Shown one piece after another: positions 33,904 through 45,190 of a stretch of DNA of 64,000 nt (position 1 is its first letter; every line of letters starts with the position of its first letter). A model generated the notes under the pieces. It was not told the origin of the DNA. It ran no database searches and was given only the letters and a program-made list of their open reading frames with translations. Source of the DNA: Moniliella sp. 'wahieum' (taxonomy: Eukaryota > Basidiomycota > Moniliellomycetes > Moniliellales > Moniliellaceae); contig RSEE01000066.1 in the NCBI GenBank assembly GCA_003971905.1, positions 124,001-188,000 of the forward strand, written 5' to 3'. The translations under genes and the position numbers were made by a program.

Positions 33904-35340
33904 ATGCCGCCCCAAGCTGCCCCGCCGCGCCGCCACATCTCCCCCGACAACACAGTCTCTGGTGCGCGCCGTCGCGTCTCTTCCATCGCATCCGCCAATC
34001 CTCGCCCACACCCCGCCACAGCCGCTCCGCCCACCAATCCACCAAAACCCGTCCCAATCGCCTTCGACCCTCCGCACCCAGCAAGGCCCGCCAGCCGCCT
34101 CACGCAAAAGCCACGGTGCGCCATCGCTTTCCGTCCGCTGCGCCAGCGCCTGCCCCGGCCGCGGAACCGTCATTGTCACACACCAAGAACCTCGGTACAC
34201 AGACCCCTCCAGCGAGCCCTACCGCTTCTCACAGCGCTCGCTCTCACGCGACAAAGGGCACGCCGCCTTTCACCAAAGGCAAACCAACTGCTTCCAGCAA
34301 TGGGTCCCTCCATTCGCCGTCTCCCGCCAAATCCAAGCAACCACCGCCGTTTTCTGCCGTGCCAACGGCAGCCCCAACCACCCCGTCTCATGCGCCAAAG
34401 CCACTTTCGGCGGGCCGGTCCCCTCCCCACGTATCTGGCAAGTCGGCATTCAGCCATTCCCCAGCATCTTCTGTGCTACGCCCTGCTGTTCCCCCTTCCT
34501 CGCGGCCTCTATGCCCCGATGCCAAGATTGGGATTGATTGGTACCAACCCTCTGCTCAAAAGGCTGTTTCACAACGGCGGGATTCCCGCATCGTCGTCTT
34601 TTTGACATCGACAATACGCTGTACAGCCGGCGGGCAGAACCGATTATTGCGGGGGTGTTAAAGGAGCGCGTCCACTCGTATCTTGCGTCGGCCAACCTTC
34701 CAGCGAAGCAGGTGGCGAACATTCAGAAACGTTATCATCTCGATTATGGCCTCACCATCCGCAATCTCCCTATGGACCTACTCGAGTTTGATGCGCGTTG
34801 CGATGCGCCTCTCCCGCTGGAGGACATCCTCTCTCCGGACCCGCTGATCCAAGATCTACTCGGTAGTCTTGATCGGAGTAAATGCCGAGTGGTAGCGTTG
34901 ACCAACTCGTACAAGTTCCATGCTGCACGAGTGCTCTCCATCCTCGGTGTCAAGCACTTTTTGAGGCGTGTGTCTTCTGTGACTACACCTCAGAACACTT
35001 TGTGTGCAAACCGGAAGAGGCGTATTACTTGGCTGTAAGTCTTATTGTCCCTCTGCTCATCATAGTGAAGCTGACACTCGCTCTCGTGCTTACCCCCTCT
35101 GCCCCACAGGCCATGGACGCCGTAGGAGTGAACGACGCTAGCAAGTGTTTCTTTGTTGATGACTCGATCGACAATGTCCAGGCTGCCAAGAAACTGGGCT
35201 GGCAGTCCTGCATCTTGTTCGATGAGCCTCGATTTGATTCAAACGGCCAAGACGCAGGTGGCCAAGTGGTCAAAGTCAACGGTGTAAACCCGATGGCTGT
35301 CGCGCCCCTCACGAATGATAGTACCGGTACCTCAATGATG
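33904..35340 (+). CDS. HAD-superfamily pyrimidine 5'-nucleotidase-like protein (Sdt1/Phm8 type), start uncertain
   Basis: Sdt1/Phm8-type HAD enzymes dephosphorylate nucleoside monophosphates. Motif I is DSRIVVFFDIDNTLYSRR (DIDNT codons at 34604-34618). Then come VHSYLASANLPAKQV, YHLDYGLTIRNLPMDLLEFD, CDAPLPLEDILSPDP, motif II region CRVVALTNSYKFHAARVLSI, FFEACVFCDYTSEHFVCKPE and motif IV CFFVDDSIDNVQAAKKLGWQ. A 75-nt intron (35035-35109) joins EAYYLA to AMDAVGVND. The frame breaks twice at TTTTTGA where Phe-Phe needs six T. Upstream, about 230 residues of Ser/Pro-rich sequence from an ATG at 33904 may be part of it or leader DNA. No stop separates it from the F-box gene that follows, so my right boundary is arbitrary; see findings. 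Confidence 0.75.
35035..35109 (+). other. Intron in HAD nucleotidase region
   Basis: GTAAGTCTT..GCCCCACAG, 75 nt, phase 0. Confidence 0.88.
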
Positions 35341-37853
35341 CCCCTCTTGGCTGGCATGACTGGCCAGTTGAACGAGGCGGCGATCCAGAACGAGTTTGTC
35401 AAGCTGCCCCATGCCACTCGGATCCGGCTGATTGACGTTCTGTTTGGCGCTTGCACCCAAGCCGAGCTGATTGTCTTGTCGAGGTCTCTGAATGCTCGTG
35501 TTCGCAGCTCGCGAGATGCCATCACCGGTCTATCGCAACCAGTGCATTTGCATATTTTTGGGTATCTTGACGTACCAGACCTACTGCGCTGCCGGCAGGT
35601 GTGCACCAAGTGGGGCGGGTATCACGCACGCCCTCGTTGTGGAAGCGGCAAGCACTTCGTTTGACATGGGGTGACCCCGTACCGATCGTACCACCCGAGG
35701 ATGAGAGGGAATGGGAACAGTTGGTCAAGGGGCGTTTTGGCGAGAGCGAAACTGGGCCCAGGGGCTGGCCCAGACGATTGACTTCTTCCATGGCCACACG
35801 GGCTATGTGACGAGCATCAAGATCAAGGGCCGCACCACCCTGGTAACGGGCTCCTACGACGAGACGGTAAGAGTATGGGATTTGCGCACGGGTAAGTGCA
35901 CCAAGGTGCTCAAGGCCAAAGCCATCAGCTGTCTCGACTTTTTGCCCGACGACAACATCCTCTGTGCAGGATTGTACGACACGGGAAGAGTGATGGTCTG
36001 GAACATGAAGAATTGGGAGCTGATTCAGACACTCAACGGGCACAACAAGGGCATCCGTAACGTGGCACTGAGTAGTGACTATCTCATCAGTTGCGGACAG
36101 GACAAGGCAATTGTCGTCTGGGATTGGAAGATGGGACAAAGATTGTTCGTCTGGGCCAACAGAGCAATGTGAGCCTCGGTGTTTCTATCGTTGACGAAAC
36201 GAAGATTGTCGCTGTGACGGTGGATGGGGTTATTCGTACCTTCTCCATCCCCAATGCTTGTATGATCCAGCAGTTTGACCTTCACAAGCTTGGCGGTCCA
36301 TCGACCAGGGGGGGAAGCCATGCTCCAATGGTTTCACTCCAGTTCCAAGACGATCACGGTTGCCTCCAAGCAGACGGTCGTTCACCTCCAATGGCAAGAG
36401 AATTTTGTTCCCGTTGAAGAATACATCCCACCGTCCGAGATTCGCAAGATTGTATCAGCCCGCTCTGCATCCTCCGCAGCCAGTTCCATTCGATCCCGAA
36501 AAGATTCGATTCGTTCTCTCTCCCGCGCGCCAAGTAGCATGAGCTCACGTCCTCCCGGTCTCCTAGCAGTCTAAGCATTCACCACCCTGCGCCTTCCTCC
36601 AGTTCTACCTCATCGGCTGCAAGCCCTATCCGCTCCCGGAAAGATTCGACACGTTCGATTTCTCGTGCACCAAGCAGCATGAGCCTCGCATCTTCACGGT
36701 CCCCTAGTAGCCTCAGCACACACCACCCTGCACCTTCCAACACATCCTCGATCCCTTCATCCCAGGGCAGTTTACGCATTCGCTCTGATTCGAGCGTCAG
36801 CACCACGTCCTCGGTAGGTAGTACCGTAACAGTCACTCCAAGTCGACGCACAAGCATTTCGGCGGCCCAACACCGCAAGTCAGCTTCGCAGAGTACCCCT
36901 CCTGCACCTACGTCCGAGCCGCGCATGCGGCGTCTTTCCTCTACATCATCTTTGGGGCGAGGTGCGCCGCCGTCGTCAGGGAAAGAAATGCATAACCTCA
37001 CACGATCGGCGTCGGAATCGACCTTTCCCTCTGCACTCAACGCTAACAGCCCTTCAAATCCAGTTGCGGTTCTCCTCAACTCGGGTGACGTCCCGTCGCA
37101 CATCGGCTGTACTTCACCGTCACAAGTTGCAGACCCACCCTCGCTGCCCCGCACGAGGAAGAAGAGTCGACGGATGACTTTGACAACAGCACTGACAGCT
37201 TTTCTGTGGGGCCCACTCCAATGTGGCTGTCTGATCAACATCGGCTGTTTTCTCAGTCGGAGGAGTCAGTTAATGTGCTGGGGGAGAAACACAGCAGGTG
37301 TACACTGGGCCAATGCGCTATGCTGCCAACCTTGGTGCTCCACCCAAAGTGGTCGAAGTTCTTCATTCACCCGACATGGCTACCGGCGCGTGGATGCAGC
37401 AGCCAAGCAGCGCATCGTGTGCAGTACATTCAGTTCCCGCGCCGTTCCGACCGACGCCTGTATGTGAGACATACCATACCGTGACCCCTCACTCGATGAG
37501 GAGAGGGACAACACTATACCCAATGAAAAACGACCCGTCTCTGGCTCCATCTGTGGACTCAGCCCCACCCGCTGATTGGGCCACTGGTAAGTTTGTCCCC
37601 ATTACAGGGGCTTGGACAGCGCGTGAAGCCGAGCTGCAAGCACGTTCAACCCGGCCCCTAGCCATGGTGGTGGACCATGAGAGTATCGTGGTGGGCTGCC
37701 ACGATGGCACTCTTTACCGTATCGGTTTTGTCGGCGATTCGTATCGGCCACTTCGACATGGAAGAGGGCGAGGCTGAGGAAGGAGAGGGTGACTCTGGCC
37801 GGCCTCGAAAGATGGAAGGGGTCGATTATGTTATTGACGATATTCCATGTTGA
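35290..37853 (+). CDS. F-box/WD40 protein (SCF substrate receptor type)
   Basis: F-box/WD40 proteins bring substrates to SCF ubiquitin ligases. From MAVAPLTNDSTGTSMMPLLA the protein has a helical region before the F-box (FVKLPHATRIRLIDVLFGAC), the F-box (PVHLHIFGYLDVPDLLRCRQ then VCTKW), and WD repeats beginning FFHGHTGYVTSIKIKGRTTL and VTGSYDETVRVWDLRTGKC, FLPDDNILCAGLYDTG and GHNKGIRNVALSSDYLISCG. After five blades a Ser/Thr-rich insert of roughly 300 residues (about 36440-37600) interrupts the propeller. A last blade, MVVDHESIVVGCHDGTLYRI, follows, and the end is acidic (VDYVIDDIPC). A 47-codon unit is duplicated inside the insert. Several single-base frame changes are present. Resembles Pop1/Met30/Cdc4-class architecture; the substrate is unknown. 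Confidence 0.83.
36460..36740 (+). repeat. Tandem 47-codon duplication in the F-box/WD40 gene
   Basis: Two adjacent copies of IRSRKDS-x-RS-x-SRAPSSMS, each followed by SRSPSSLS-x-HHPAPS. Matching points (for example CCAAGTAGCAT and CCAAGCAGCAT) are 140 bp apart, one base short of 47 codons, in line with a single missing base in copy 1. Confidence 0.75.
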
Positions 37854-38642
37854 GAGAGACGTGGGGCGGGATCATGCTCCCTCCCGATGCATCCCTCGAT
37901 CATCACGGCCCCCCCCTCCTTCAGCTCAAGATCACTGGGCTCCTCTTGGGCTCAAATAATTCTTTCGTTGTACCTCTTCTAGCATTATTCATTCCCTCTT
38001 TTTCGTCTGCTGTGGCATGATCTCGTTAAACTCCCTGTGGCTCACTGTGACGACTTACCCTATTGTATACGGGTCCAAAAAACAGATTGAACCTTTGTTT
38101 TGTTGTGGTCTGATGGCAGAGAACGTGGTATACATCATTGCTGTTGGCCGTGGCCCCCTGCCCCGCCATGAGATGGCACCGATTGTCAAGAGAGCAGGGT
38201 GGGTGATCACATTAGCGCCGATGAGACAAAGCGGGGCCGGAGCGGGGTCTGGCTTGGGGGCCTTGTGGGCAGTGGAGAGAAGGCAGCAAGGGCCGCAGAA
38301 GCGAACAGAGGAACGCGCAGCAGTAACGGTAGGATCTAGGAGGCGAACAAAACTGGAGGAAAGTGAAAGTTAAAATACCTGCGTGGCGCACAGGCAGTGT
38401 AGCGTCGCTGGGCCGCGTGCGGGCGTGCAATTGTGAAAGTTTGAACGCGGGCACTCGGGAAGCGGAAGCGGAGCGCGCAGGACCGACACGTACAGCGATC
38501 GATGGCTGCGGAGGCCCGTCGAGCAAATCGCGGGTCTGTGCCAAGTCCAACGCCGGCGACGCCCAGCCTCTGCTCCACCACTTGCTCACCGCCTCCTCGT
38601 CATGTCCACCAACTACTTACCCAGCTAACGCAGGACGTCGAG
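37854..38642. other. Intergenic or leader region before NSE3
   Basis: No conserved domain. An ATG frame from 38502 may be an N-terminal extension of the next gene. Confidence 0.4.
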
Positions 38643-40126
38643 ATGGCAGAGGCTGATGCCCATGACGACAGCGGCCGCTGGAACTCATGAAAACGGCCCA
38701 GGTCACCGTCAAGGAAAGCATTTTGCGCGTCGAGAAGGAGTTAAAGGACAATGAAGAGGAAGTGAGTACCGCGCCCCCCTGTTTGCTGGCACAGCTCTTA
38801 TTTAGCTCCTATATGTGTCACCCCCTGACCTTTGCCTTGTCCCTTGGACAGAAACTCAAAAACTGGGTGCGTGGCTTTTGCCGCCTGGCTCTCTTCTGCG
38901 AGAACCGCCGACTTCCCGTTCGGCGCGAAGACGTAACCAAAAAGAGTACGCTGTTCCCGCGCCCCTTGTGCTTCCTCCTTGTCTTACCACCTTCTCTTTT
39001 CCCAGTATTCAATGGCGACAAAACAGCAATCCGCATATTCCCGGCTATTTTTCGCCAAGTCCAGCGTCAGCTCCGCAAGACATTTGCCATGGAGCTTGTG
39101 CCTCTGCGGCAACGCGGCCAAGAAAACGAAGCATTGCTGCAACAGAAGCGAGAGCTACAAGCTACTCAGAATGGTTCCGCGGCCACTAAGAAAGATGAAC
39201 CCAGTCCTGGTGTGTGCTACCATTCCACTGCTTTCCCGGATGGGTTTTGTCGTACTGACGCTACTGCACTTTAGACACTTCCAAGGCATGGGTTCTTCGC
39301 AGCGTGCTGCCTCCGCAGATGCGCAAGGAGATGATGGTGGCTGCGCGTCGCCTTGCTCGTGGTGGGCCCCAGCAGTGAGGAGCACAAGGCTTTGAGTCAA
39401 GTGCGGCCTGGGGACCCCCAGGGTTTGATGGTCGACTGGCAGAAGTACGACGCCCAACTGGGAAGCATGGGCCTCCTCTACATCGTTCTTGGTCTCATTC
39501 TCTTGTCTGGCCGAGAGCTGCCTGATGGTGAGTGCCTGTCGCCGTTATGGTTGAAGTTGCACAGAAGCTAACAGTCTTGATTTCAGGCAAACTACGTGCC
39601 TATCTCTCCCGCCTTGGACTTACTGCCAGCTCGATTCTACCCCGCGCATTGCGCCCCGACGATACATACCCTCCTGGGAAGCCTGCTACCGAACAGAGCA
39701 GCTTGCCCGCTCGCCAAACCGACCAGAGCCCGCACACGGTCAATGACTGGCTGGAGGTTCTTACCAAACAGCAATACTTGGAAGTGGAAAACAAGAAGGC
39801 CACCATCACGGGCCAGAGGCAGCGGCGTACGCACACGAACCGCAAGACGCGCTCAGGTGACGATGGGGCAGGAGGAGGTGGACTTGGTGTGGAAGTGGGG
39901 CGGGCGGGCCGAGGCAGAGGTTGGGGAGGAGGCAGCCGCCAACTTTATCGCTGAGATCATGGAGGATGGCGTTGAGGTCACAGCCACCCAAGAAGATGAA
40001 CCCTTGGCGCCCGGCCAGCGGCGTCGGCGCAACCATCGTGCGACGCAGGCCGAACCGCAGGTGTCGTTGCACGATAGTCTTATGACGAGTGTCGAGCGGG
40101 CTGTGGGCTCCCAGTTTGTTAATTGA
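38643..40126 (+). CDS. NSE3: NSE3/MAGE-domain subunit of the Smc5/6 complex
   Basis: MAGE-fold subunit that binds Nse1 and Nse4 in the Smc5/6 DNA-repair complex. The best start gives MAEADAHDDSGRWN, then a coiled segment TVKESILRVEKELKDNEEE. Intron 1 (38762-38851) precedes the MAGE winged-helix start KLKNWVRGFCRLALFCENRR and LPVRREDVTKK. Intron 2 (38946-39005) leads into IFNGDKTAIRIFPAIFRQVQ and RQLRKTFAMELVPLRQRG; intron 3 (39210-39274) into TSKAWVLRSVLPPQMR; intron 4 (39528-39586) follows LYIVLGLILLSGRELPDG and continues KLRAYLSRLGL. The second winged helix has NDWLEVLTKQQYLEVENKK and WKWGGRAEAEVGEEAAANFI. It ends VERAVGSQFVN. The N-terminus is uncertain because of a frame change near 38690. 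Confidence 0.88.
38762..38851 (+). other. Intron 1 of NSE3 (stopless, 3n length)
   Basis: GTGAGTACCG..CTTGGACAG, 90 nt, no in-frame stop; joins DNEEE to KLKNW. Confidence 0.8.
38946..39005 (+). other. Intron 2 of NSE3
   Basis: GTACGCTG..TTTTCCCAG, 60 nt; joins DVTKK to IFNGDK. Confidence 0.85.
39210..39274 (+). other. Intron 3 of NSE3
   Basis: GTGTGTGCT..CACTTTAG, 65 nt; joins DEPSP to DTSKAWVL. Confidence 0.8.
39528..39586 (+). other. Intron 4 of NSE3
   Basis: GTGAGTGCC..GATTTCAG, 59 nt; joins RELPDG to KLRAYLS. Confidence 0.9.
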
Positions 40127-40720
40127 GTTCGGCTCTGCTGCTTCACCATTCCTTCACTTTCGCCGCATGTCGGTACCTACACCTGCAAGACCCTTCTTAT
40201 TGATTCGGGGGGGCATTGGGGCGATGAACGAGAGAAGGTAGCAGAAGTACCAAGTAGGTGAATTGGCTAGATTGTGATGAACTGGGAACGCGGGGGATGC
40301 ACTCGTTCAATCATACAGTTCGCAAACGAAGCTTGGCTCTTGAGAACCACGTTACCGCTTTCGGAGCCGTCACCTTCGCGCCTTCGGGCCTTGCGATCCA
40401 GGGACCCGGGGAGATTAGGGATGTCCATTCGCCTGTTGCCAGCGCTGAGCCCCTCCTTCTACAGACCCCGTGAGTGTGTGAAGCAAAGAAAGTGTGTCCA
40501 AGTTATTGGCGAACTTAACGTGCCGCTTTCCATGTCGCCTCTAAGAGGATATCGCACGTCACGTCACGTGACGCGATACGGACTATGCAGGGATGGGATG
40601 AGCGGAAACCCGTTTCTCAATTTAAATTTTGGGCGGAATCCCTCCTGGCCAGTCTTTTTTTTCTGGTGCCTGGGTGAGAGCAGGCGGACCACAGCTCCTT
40701 CTCTGCTACTACACGCGAAC
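40127..40720. other. Intergenic before DBP6
   Basis: Contains CGTCACGTCACGTGACG with a TCACGTGA box at 40564-40571, 150 bp before the helicase start; no gene recognised. Confidence 0.5.
40564..40571. promoter_or_regulatory. E-box TCACGTGA
   Basis: Centre of the longer palindrome CGTCACGTGACG, 150 bp upstream of the DEAD-box helicase ATG. Confidence 0.45.
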
Positions 40721-42598
40721 ATGGCCGAATCCGACCTGGTCCATCCCGTCCCCGCCATGGACGCAGATACTGCAGCACCCCGAAAACGGAGGAGGGTTGA
40801 TACTGATTCTCCGCCTCGCTCGGACGTTGTCTTGGACCAGTCCGAGCCCCAGTCCGAGCCAGCACCCCCTGAGCTGGGAGAGGGGAAGGACATCTCACTT
40901 CCCCAAGACGCACCTGCATTGACCCGGCTTCGTCGTGCTCAGGCGGTAGATCTGCATGATCCACTAAAGCCATTTCTTCTTCGGTCCCAGGGCCTTCCAT
41001 CGGGCTTGCTCAACCTCTCCGTGCCCAGATGAGCCAAGGTGCCCCTCTTGTCTCTGAGGATGGGCACGCACAACTCATTTCGGCCCCGACACGAGCTCGG
41101 CTGGAGAAGATGGGGATTGAGCGTTTGTTTGCAGTACAAGCCAGTGTGGTTCGCATGCTCAAGGACACTAGTACTGGCCTTTACCCTAGCCCGCCCCAAG
41201 AGATCTTCTCGTGGCTAGCCCCACAGGAAGTGGCAAAACGTTGGCCTATGCTATTCCGCTTGTGGACGCCTTGAGCCAACGCATCATTCCTCGTCTAAGG
41301 GCGATCATTGTACTTCCAACTAAGGACTTGGTCGCCCAAGTGGCCCAAGTACTCAGCCAGGTGGCCGGTGATGCACTGAAGATTCAGGTCGCCGGCCATC
41401 AGCAGCGTCGGCATGACAAGTCCAACGTCGAAGAGGCAAATTGGCTCGACGAAACTGATCCTTTCCTCCCCCGTACCTTGTCACGCATTCAAAGTGACAC
41501 TGATATTTTGGTTGGCACCCGCTTCTCGTATTGGAGGCCATTCGAGCCCGTGCCGAAGCAGACCCTTCATGCAGTCCCCTGCAACACCTTCGCTTCCTGA
41601 TCCTTGACGAGGCGGATCGAATTTTGGGCGACTCGGGTGCATCATCCATGCACCACTGGATGACACCCTTGGTTGAAATGCTCGAACCTCCTGCCTTGGA
41701 CGTGGTACCAGACGTCTCTCTTCCCCTGACCGGTTCGATGCCGGCAATGGCACCGGCCTGGTTGGAGCAGGCGCAATGGTCTCTCGCCATTCGAGATGAT
41801 AAGGCTGGGCCCGATGCCAGTGTATCGTCATTTGCTTCCCGTTCTTCTTCTTGCTGCCAAAAGCTGCTCTTCTCCGCCACTTTGACTCGAGACCCAGCTC
41901 GTGTGGCGGCTCTCCGGCTTCGCAACCCCATGTATCTCTCCATCCGCCCTGACGGTGCCGTGGTGGAAGATGAAGACGACAACCCAGATGCGTTTGCGAT
42001 TCCTGATACGTTGCGGGAAGCCTACGTTCCCACAACGGGAGGTGACAAACCTTTGGTGCTTTATTCGTTGCTCACCGGCCTCATCCCTCGGAATGGTCAA
42101 CGTCTCTCCGCAACGCTGTGCTTTACCAAATCCGTCGAGTCGGCAGCTCGACTGGCTCAGTTGTTGCAATTAATCGACGAACAGACGCGGGCGGAACAAC
42201 CATTGCAAGTGGCCCATTTGACTGCCAGCATACCTGCTGCTCAACGCAAAGCGCTTCTTACCTCATTTGAAGCTGGGAAGGTGGACGTGCTGGTTTGCTC
42301 CGACGTGTTGGCGCGTGGATTGGACTTGCCGAACACGAAGCAAGTAGTTTCGTACGATGCACCGGTCGACTTGCGGAAGTATGTTCATCGGATTGGTCGC
42401 ACAGCACGCGCAGGGCGAGAGGGGAAAGCGTACACATTGCTGGAGCCGCAGGAGGTGTACCCATTCCGTCGCATGCGTAGTGCCGCACCCCGATCAACCG
42501 ACGTGGCTCACATTCGCGTCCCCGAGGCCCAAATTGAGCCCGTGCGCGACGCGTACGATGACGCATTGGCTCAATTGGGCGAGCGCTATGGAGCTTGA
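40721..42598 (+). CDS. DBP6: DEAD-box ATP-dependent RNA helicase Dbp6/DDX51
   Basis: Nucleolar helicase for early 60S ribosomal subunit assembly. An acidic, NLS-bearing start (MAESDLVHPVPAMDADTAAP, then RKRRR) is followed by the Q-motif region GIERLFAVQASVVRML, motif I ASPTGSGKTLAYAIP (about 41210-41255), Ia VLPTKDLVAQVA, the region DILVGTR-x-LLEAIRARAEAD, motif II LILDEADRIL (41600), III LLFSATLTRDPARVAALRLR, IV TLCFTKSVESAARLAQLLQ, V VLVCSDVLARGLDLP and VI VHRIGRTARAGREGKAYTLL. The end is DDALAQLGERYGA. The long spacer after motif II with MHHWMTPLVEMLE is typical for Dbp6. Motif I is frame-shifted from the preceding segment near 41200, and another shift lies near 41525. No intron is required. 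Confidence 0.93.
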
Positions 42599-42688
42599 AG
42601 CTGTAATGGAAGTCTCTGTGTCGCCCTCTGTTTTGTCTTTCGATATCTGTCCTCGTCAGGTCCCAAAACTGTAGTTGCGGAGGGAGAT

Positions 42689-42719
42689 GAGGCCTGAGGC
42701 TGAGGCTGAGGCCTGAGGG
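42689..42719. repeat. GGCCTGAGGC word array
   Basis: GAGGCCTGAGGCTGAGGCTG followed by AGGCCTGAGGG; two AGGCCT palindromes linked by CTGAGG units, 90 bp after the helicase stop. Confidence 0.65.
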
Positions 42720-43339
42720 AAAATCAAAGAGTTATTGAGCCGATTGGGTTTTGATGACAAAATGTGTTGTGCCTGAAGACAAGCGTTGAGATCATTGAGA
42801 ACGTTGCACGTTGAGGTTTGAGAAGACACTCAGGATGTTCGAATGTGCATGGTACTGATACTAGTAACAAAAGTCATCGTTGTTTGTATTCTTGAGTCTG
42901 CCCCATTGCCTTCATCTTTCGCTTTCTCTATTGCCGACTTCCCCGCTTTCATGTTCCCTTCCTCTTCCCCCTTTTCTCTCCACAAGGAGTTAGTTCTTCT
43001 TCCCGTCCTCACCTCTGTTTTACAAACTCACTGTGGGTAAAACATATCTACTAATACTTGATGCTTACGAAGGCGACGAGGGGGATGCGGTAAGAACGCC
43101 AAGTAGCAGGGACGCAGACTCGATGGCTGTTCTTTCCTTTCTGGTCATGGCCACCATGACGATACGGACCAGGTACTGTGTTATCAATACTGCCAACAAA
43201 ACAAGATGCTTTTAGCACTACACTGTACCAAACTTTCTCAATAATGACGTAGTTGTAGAGATGGATTCTCAGATCCCACTCTCATACTGTAATCATCAAC
43301 CATTTTGACAGAGCTTAAGGCTGGGACGGAGAAACGCTG

Positions 43340-43384
43340 GGCCTAAACCGACCCGTTCATCCGGCGTGTGTGGCTTGTTAGCGC
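43340..43384. repeat. Degenerate dispersed repeat, copy B
   Basis: Partner of 21109-21156; shares GTTCATC/CTCATC and CGGCGTGTGT-GCTTGTTAGCGC. Confidence 0.45.
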
Positions 43385-43991
43385 CAACCCTGTTTAAGGA
43401 ACCAGGGGAATCGCCAGGAGATCAGTACCCTCTGGTGCCCGCCACCCGTTCCTATATACCCGAGGAAGAGACATCCGAGCGGTGAACCATCTCCATTGAA
43501 TATTGAGACTCTCTAGTAGTCAATTCCTTCCGGTTCCCAAGCATCTTTTGCCCGCTGTCATGGTGGCGTAGTGTACTCGCGTCGGCAAAACCAAGAGGGA
43601 AACGGTTCTCGTGGGTGCGTCCCTGGTACATGGCGTCCTTGTCGCATTCTGTTTCTTCCAGCGGCCGAAGCAGCCTGTGACATACTATTTCTACCACTCT
43701 CCATCAGCGCTCAGCCACAGTGAACTATTTTCCTAATTGAAGTGCCCGTCACCCACCCCCCAGGGGACTGACGCAAACTCGTATATCCACTCAGGCATCA
43801 TATACCCCCGCGATTTGATGAAAGTGAATGGAGCGCGCCAATAGAGAGGGTCTGACCTGCTGATGGCTTTTCTGGTTTCCTAGTGGTGCCAAGAAGCAGC
43901 ACTCTGGAACACGCCGGATGATCAGGCCTTCGGTCTCCTCGTAATGCGTAACGTTTCTTATTTGGTACCAGTTACCATATACTACAGCCGC

Positions 43992-44022
43992 CTTAAAGCT
44001 TAAAGCTTAAGGCGCTTAAGCT
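43992..44022. repeat. Iterated TTAAAGCTTAA words
   Basis: TTAAAGCTTAAAGCTTAAGG and then CGCTTAAGC, built on AAGCTT and CTTAAG palindromes. Confidence 0.6.
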
Positions 44023-44617
44023 CTGAAAATGATATGGTGAGGCCGAGGACAGTAGGTACTAAATGTTGTAGTGACTAATACGAATACGAACTATATTTTG
44101 TAACTACTAGATCAGTCAAGTTAGTCACTAGTCATAGCAACCAATGTGGTGTACATGGCCCCGCGGACTTTTGTATGCAGATGTCGAACTCTTGGCGGCA
44201 GAAACCACAGAGGTATGTGTTACGTCAGTGACAAAAATCAGACCATTGGCTACTTTAATTATCTTTTCCGGCCACTACTAGGTACTAGTCACTATAGGTT
44301 GGTGTACTAGCCCTCCTAACCCTGTGGGTCATACCTTCCTGATGCGTCCTGAAAACTGCTCGGGGTCGTCTGGCATGCTGCATGCACGTTGCACCCAGAT
44401 ATCAAAAGTCTGGGAAAGATAGCACAAGGAAAAAAAGTGTCGCAAAGAATTTAACGGCATTGTGGGGGGCGGTTAATCCATGTCACATGTCAAAGTCCTC
44501 CATAGGACGGCATAGGGTTGCAGACAGAGCATTTGAAATGCGGGCATACTCGATACCCTCTGCTATCAACGCGGGTCACATACGCATGTACTCGTAGAAG
44601 AGCTTCGTGCTTCACAG

Positions 44618-44893
44618 ATCATCGATCATCGATAATCGATCATAGTAATTTTCCGTACTGAGTAGCACTACTCACATGTCTCACATGTCACAGTATTAGG
44701 TACTCAGGCGGAGTCTCGCTTGTGTTTCCCCGCACTGCACTCTCCCTCTGTCGGGCATGAACGCATTAATTTGAACGTTCAACGACGTACTTAAAAACGT
44801 TAACGTGTTTAACGTTTAACGATTTACATTTATCGATGATCGATGATCGATGTGCGCGTGATGTAGGGATCATCGATCATCGATCATCGATCA
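44618..44893. repeat. ATCGAT and AACGTT palindrome arrays
   Basis: Three ATCGAT arrays, 44618-44643, 44832-44852 and 44868-44893 (unit GATCATC/GATGATC), flank an AACGTT/GTTAAC cluster at 44772-44822. All are non-coding. Confidence 0.7.
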
Positions 44894-45166
44894 GACATTC
44901 CATACTGGTTGTGATAGTGGATATTACTCGCCGCAGGTATAGCATGCCAGAGGGCAGCTGCGACATGTGAGCTGTGGCAGGCTGTGGCAGGCTGTGGCTT
45001 CTGTGTGGTCTCTAGAGTAATTAGTAACTGGTAACGCGTAACGGTAAGAGTACGGGCACAAAACATATGTGGTTGTGATCTGGTGCCAGATCCTTAACAG
45101 GGAATGCGGGTACTCACCATACATCACAGGCTGCAGTTCGAGGGCTACCGAGACAGCTTGGTCCAA

Positions 45167-45190
45167 GCCTCAGGGCCTCAGGCCTCAAGG
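45167..45190. repeat. CCTCAGGCCTCAGG word array
   Basis: GCCTCAGGGCCTCAGGCCTC; reverse-complement form of the word at 42689. Confidence 0.65.

Noticed and set aside
36579-37241. 220-codon minus-strand frame
   Set aside because: Shadow of the Ser-rich insert of the F-box/WD40 gene.
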